From contig JAQOOI010000064.1 in the NCBI GenBank assembly GCA_028554645.1, forward strand, positions 248,001 through 312,000: a stretch of 64,000 nt of DNA, read 5' to 3'. The stretch is from Omphalotus guepiniiformis. Its lineage: Eukaryota > Basidiomycota > Agaricomycetes > Agaricales > Omphalotaceae. The stretch's first letter is position 1; each line of letters starts with the position of its first letter. The notes under the pieces are model-generated. The model had not been told where the DNA came from and made no database searches. It saw only the letters and a list, made by a program, of their open reading frames with translations. Both the position numbers and the translations under genes were made by a program. Below, piece by piece: positions 63,168-64,000 of the stretch.

Positions 63168-64000
63168 ATGACCGAATACTTCCGCCTCACTGCTACTCAA
63201 GCACTGGCCTTGATTCGAGAAGACAAACTCTCTGTGGAAGAATACGCTAGATCCTTGTTGGAAAGAATCAACGCAAGGGACGAGCATGTCAAAGCATGGG
63301 CTTATATCAACCCAGAAATGGTCCTCGCACAGGCTCAGGCGCTTGATAAGTTGCCCAAAGAACAGCGAGGTCCGTTGCATGGAATCGCTATCGGAGTCAA
63401 GGACGTGATGTATACGAAAGGTGCGCTGAAGCTACTTCTGAGATATGCGCTGAACTTACATGTTCAAGACATGCCAACGCAGCACAACTCGCCGATATAC
63501 AAAGATCATGCGCCAGCGGTAGATGCTGGCCCTGTCATGATACTGCGAAGTTCAGGAGCCTTGATATTTGGTACGCACGCTTTCAATCCAACACCTCAGT
63601 GCACGCTTCAATAATCCAACACAGGAAAGACTACTACCACTGTGTTCGCTTCAGTCACCGTCGGACCCGACACCATGAATCCGCATGACCCTAAGCGTAC
63701 GCCCGGTGGGTCTTCATCAGGCTCAGCTGCCGCTGTAGGCGACATGCAAGTCCCACTTTCACTTGGTACTCAAACAGTCGGTAGCACCATCCGCCCTGCA
63801 TCGTTCAACGGTGTCTTTGGGTTAAAGCCTACTTGGGGTGCAATTTCAAGGGAGGGCCTGAAGGTCTATTCCCTTAACCTCGATACTCTCGGTATCTTCG
63901 CGCGCAGCGTCGCGGACTTGCAGCTCCTCGCGGACGTGTTTCACCTCAGTGATGACCAGATACCTCCCCCTTTCGTGATTAAAGGGGCCAAGTTCGCAAC
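63168..64000 (+). CDS. Amidase-signature family hydrolase, 3' partial
   Basis: Serine hydrolase of the amidase signature family, which cleaves amide bonds with a Ser-cisSer-Lys triad. Start at 63168 (MTEYFRLTATQALALIREDK). Conserved parts: LHGIAIGVKDVMYTK with the catalytic Lys, LRSSGALIFGKTTTT, DPKRTPGGSSSGSAAAVGD holding the cis-Ser, and LGTQTVGSTIRPASFNGVFG with the nucleophilic Ser in GSTIRP, then LKPTWGAISREGLKVYSL. All three triad residues are visible. Introns lie at about 63.42-63.47 and 63.57-63.63 kb. The gene runs off the window end after VIKGAKFA, so its C-terminus and substrate class cannot be judged. It resembles fungal amidases acting on small amides, but that is inference. Confidence 0.93.

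Overview
The window is nuclear DNA from a filamentous basidiomycete, most likely an Agaricomycete. The evidence is many short introns (about 45-60 nt) in almost every gene, very small intergenic gaps, a DUF6533-family membrane protein of the type expanded in mushrooms, and fungal versions of Mer3, CreC, Kex2, Trs23, Stt4 and Atg9. About 27 protein genes can be supported. I found no rRNA, tRNA, CRISPR array or intact transposon. All gene spans were obtained by joining exons by eye from frame, splice sites and family conservation, so individual intron borders may shift by a few bases.

Layout. 1-17 kb: meiotic helicase HFM1/MER3 (5' end outside the window); a DUF6533 membrane protein facing it; a stretch with no confident gene; creC (WD40); an unrecognised gene divergent from a metacaspase; and a tandem pair of small signal-peptide/one-TM proteins. 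17-29 kb: RNA-dependent RNA polymerase of the RNAi pathway, mitochondrial BCKDHB, TIM54 with a tiny gene right behind it, TRAPP subunit TRS23, glutaminyl-peptide cyclotransferase, and a small helical protein. 29-45 kb: PI 4-kinase STT4, an APC15-like protein, DPB4, methylenetetrahydrofolate reductase, Rab6-type YPT6, and TAP42. 45-64 kb: telomere protein POT1, an UNC93-like MFS protein, kexin KEX2, an unrecognised membrane protein, a 2.6 kb gene-poor stretch, ATG9, an unrecognised one-TM protein, and the 5' part of an amidase.

The genes do not form a single pathway. Several act in membrane traffic (STT4, TRS23, YPT6, KEX2, ATG9) and several in chromosome maintenance or the cell cycle (HFM1, POT1, DPB4, APC15), but neighbours look independently regulated. 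There is no sign of a biosynthetic or defence cluster.

The most unusual signals concern splicing. Two introns of YPT6 are flanked by exact 7 bp and 9 bp direct repeats and cannot restore the conserved Rab sequence with normal GT-AG sites. Three genes need GC-AG introns. Three microexons of 7, 10 and 11 nt split conserved motifs. Other points of interest are a tandem membrane-protein pair with a conserved intron and a PPxY motif, a possible tail-to-tail coding overlap, a nested palindrome in front of creC, paired E-boxes in front of ATG9, and an extra N-terminal domain on POT1.
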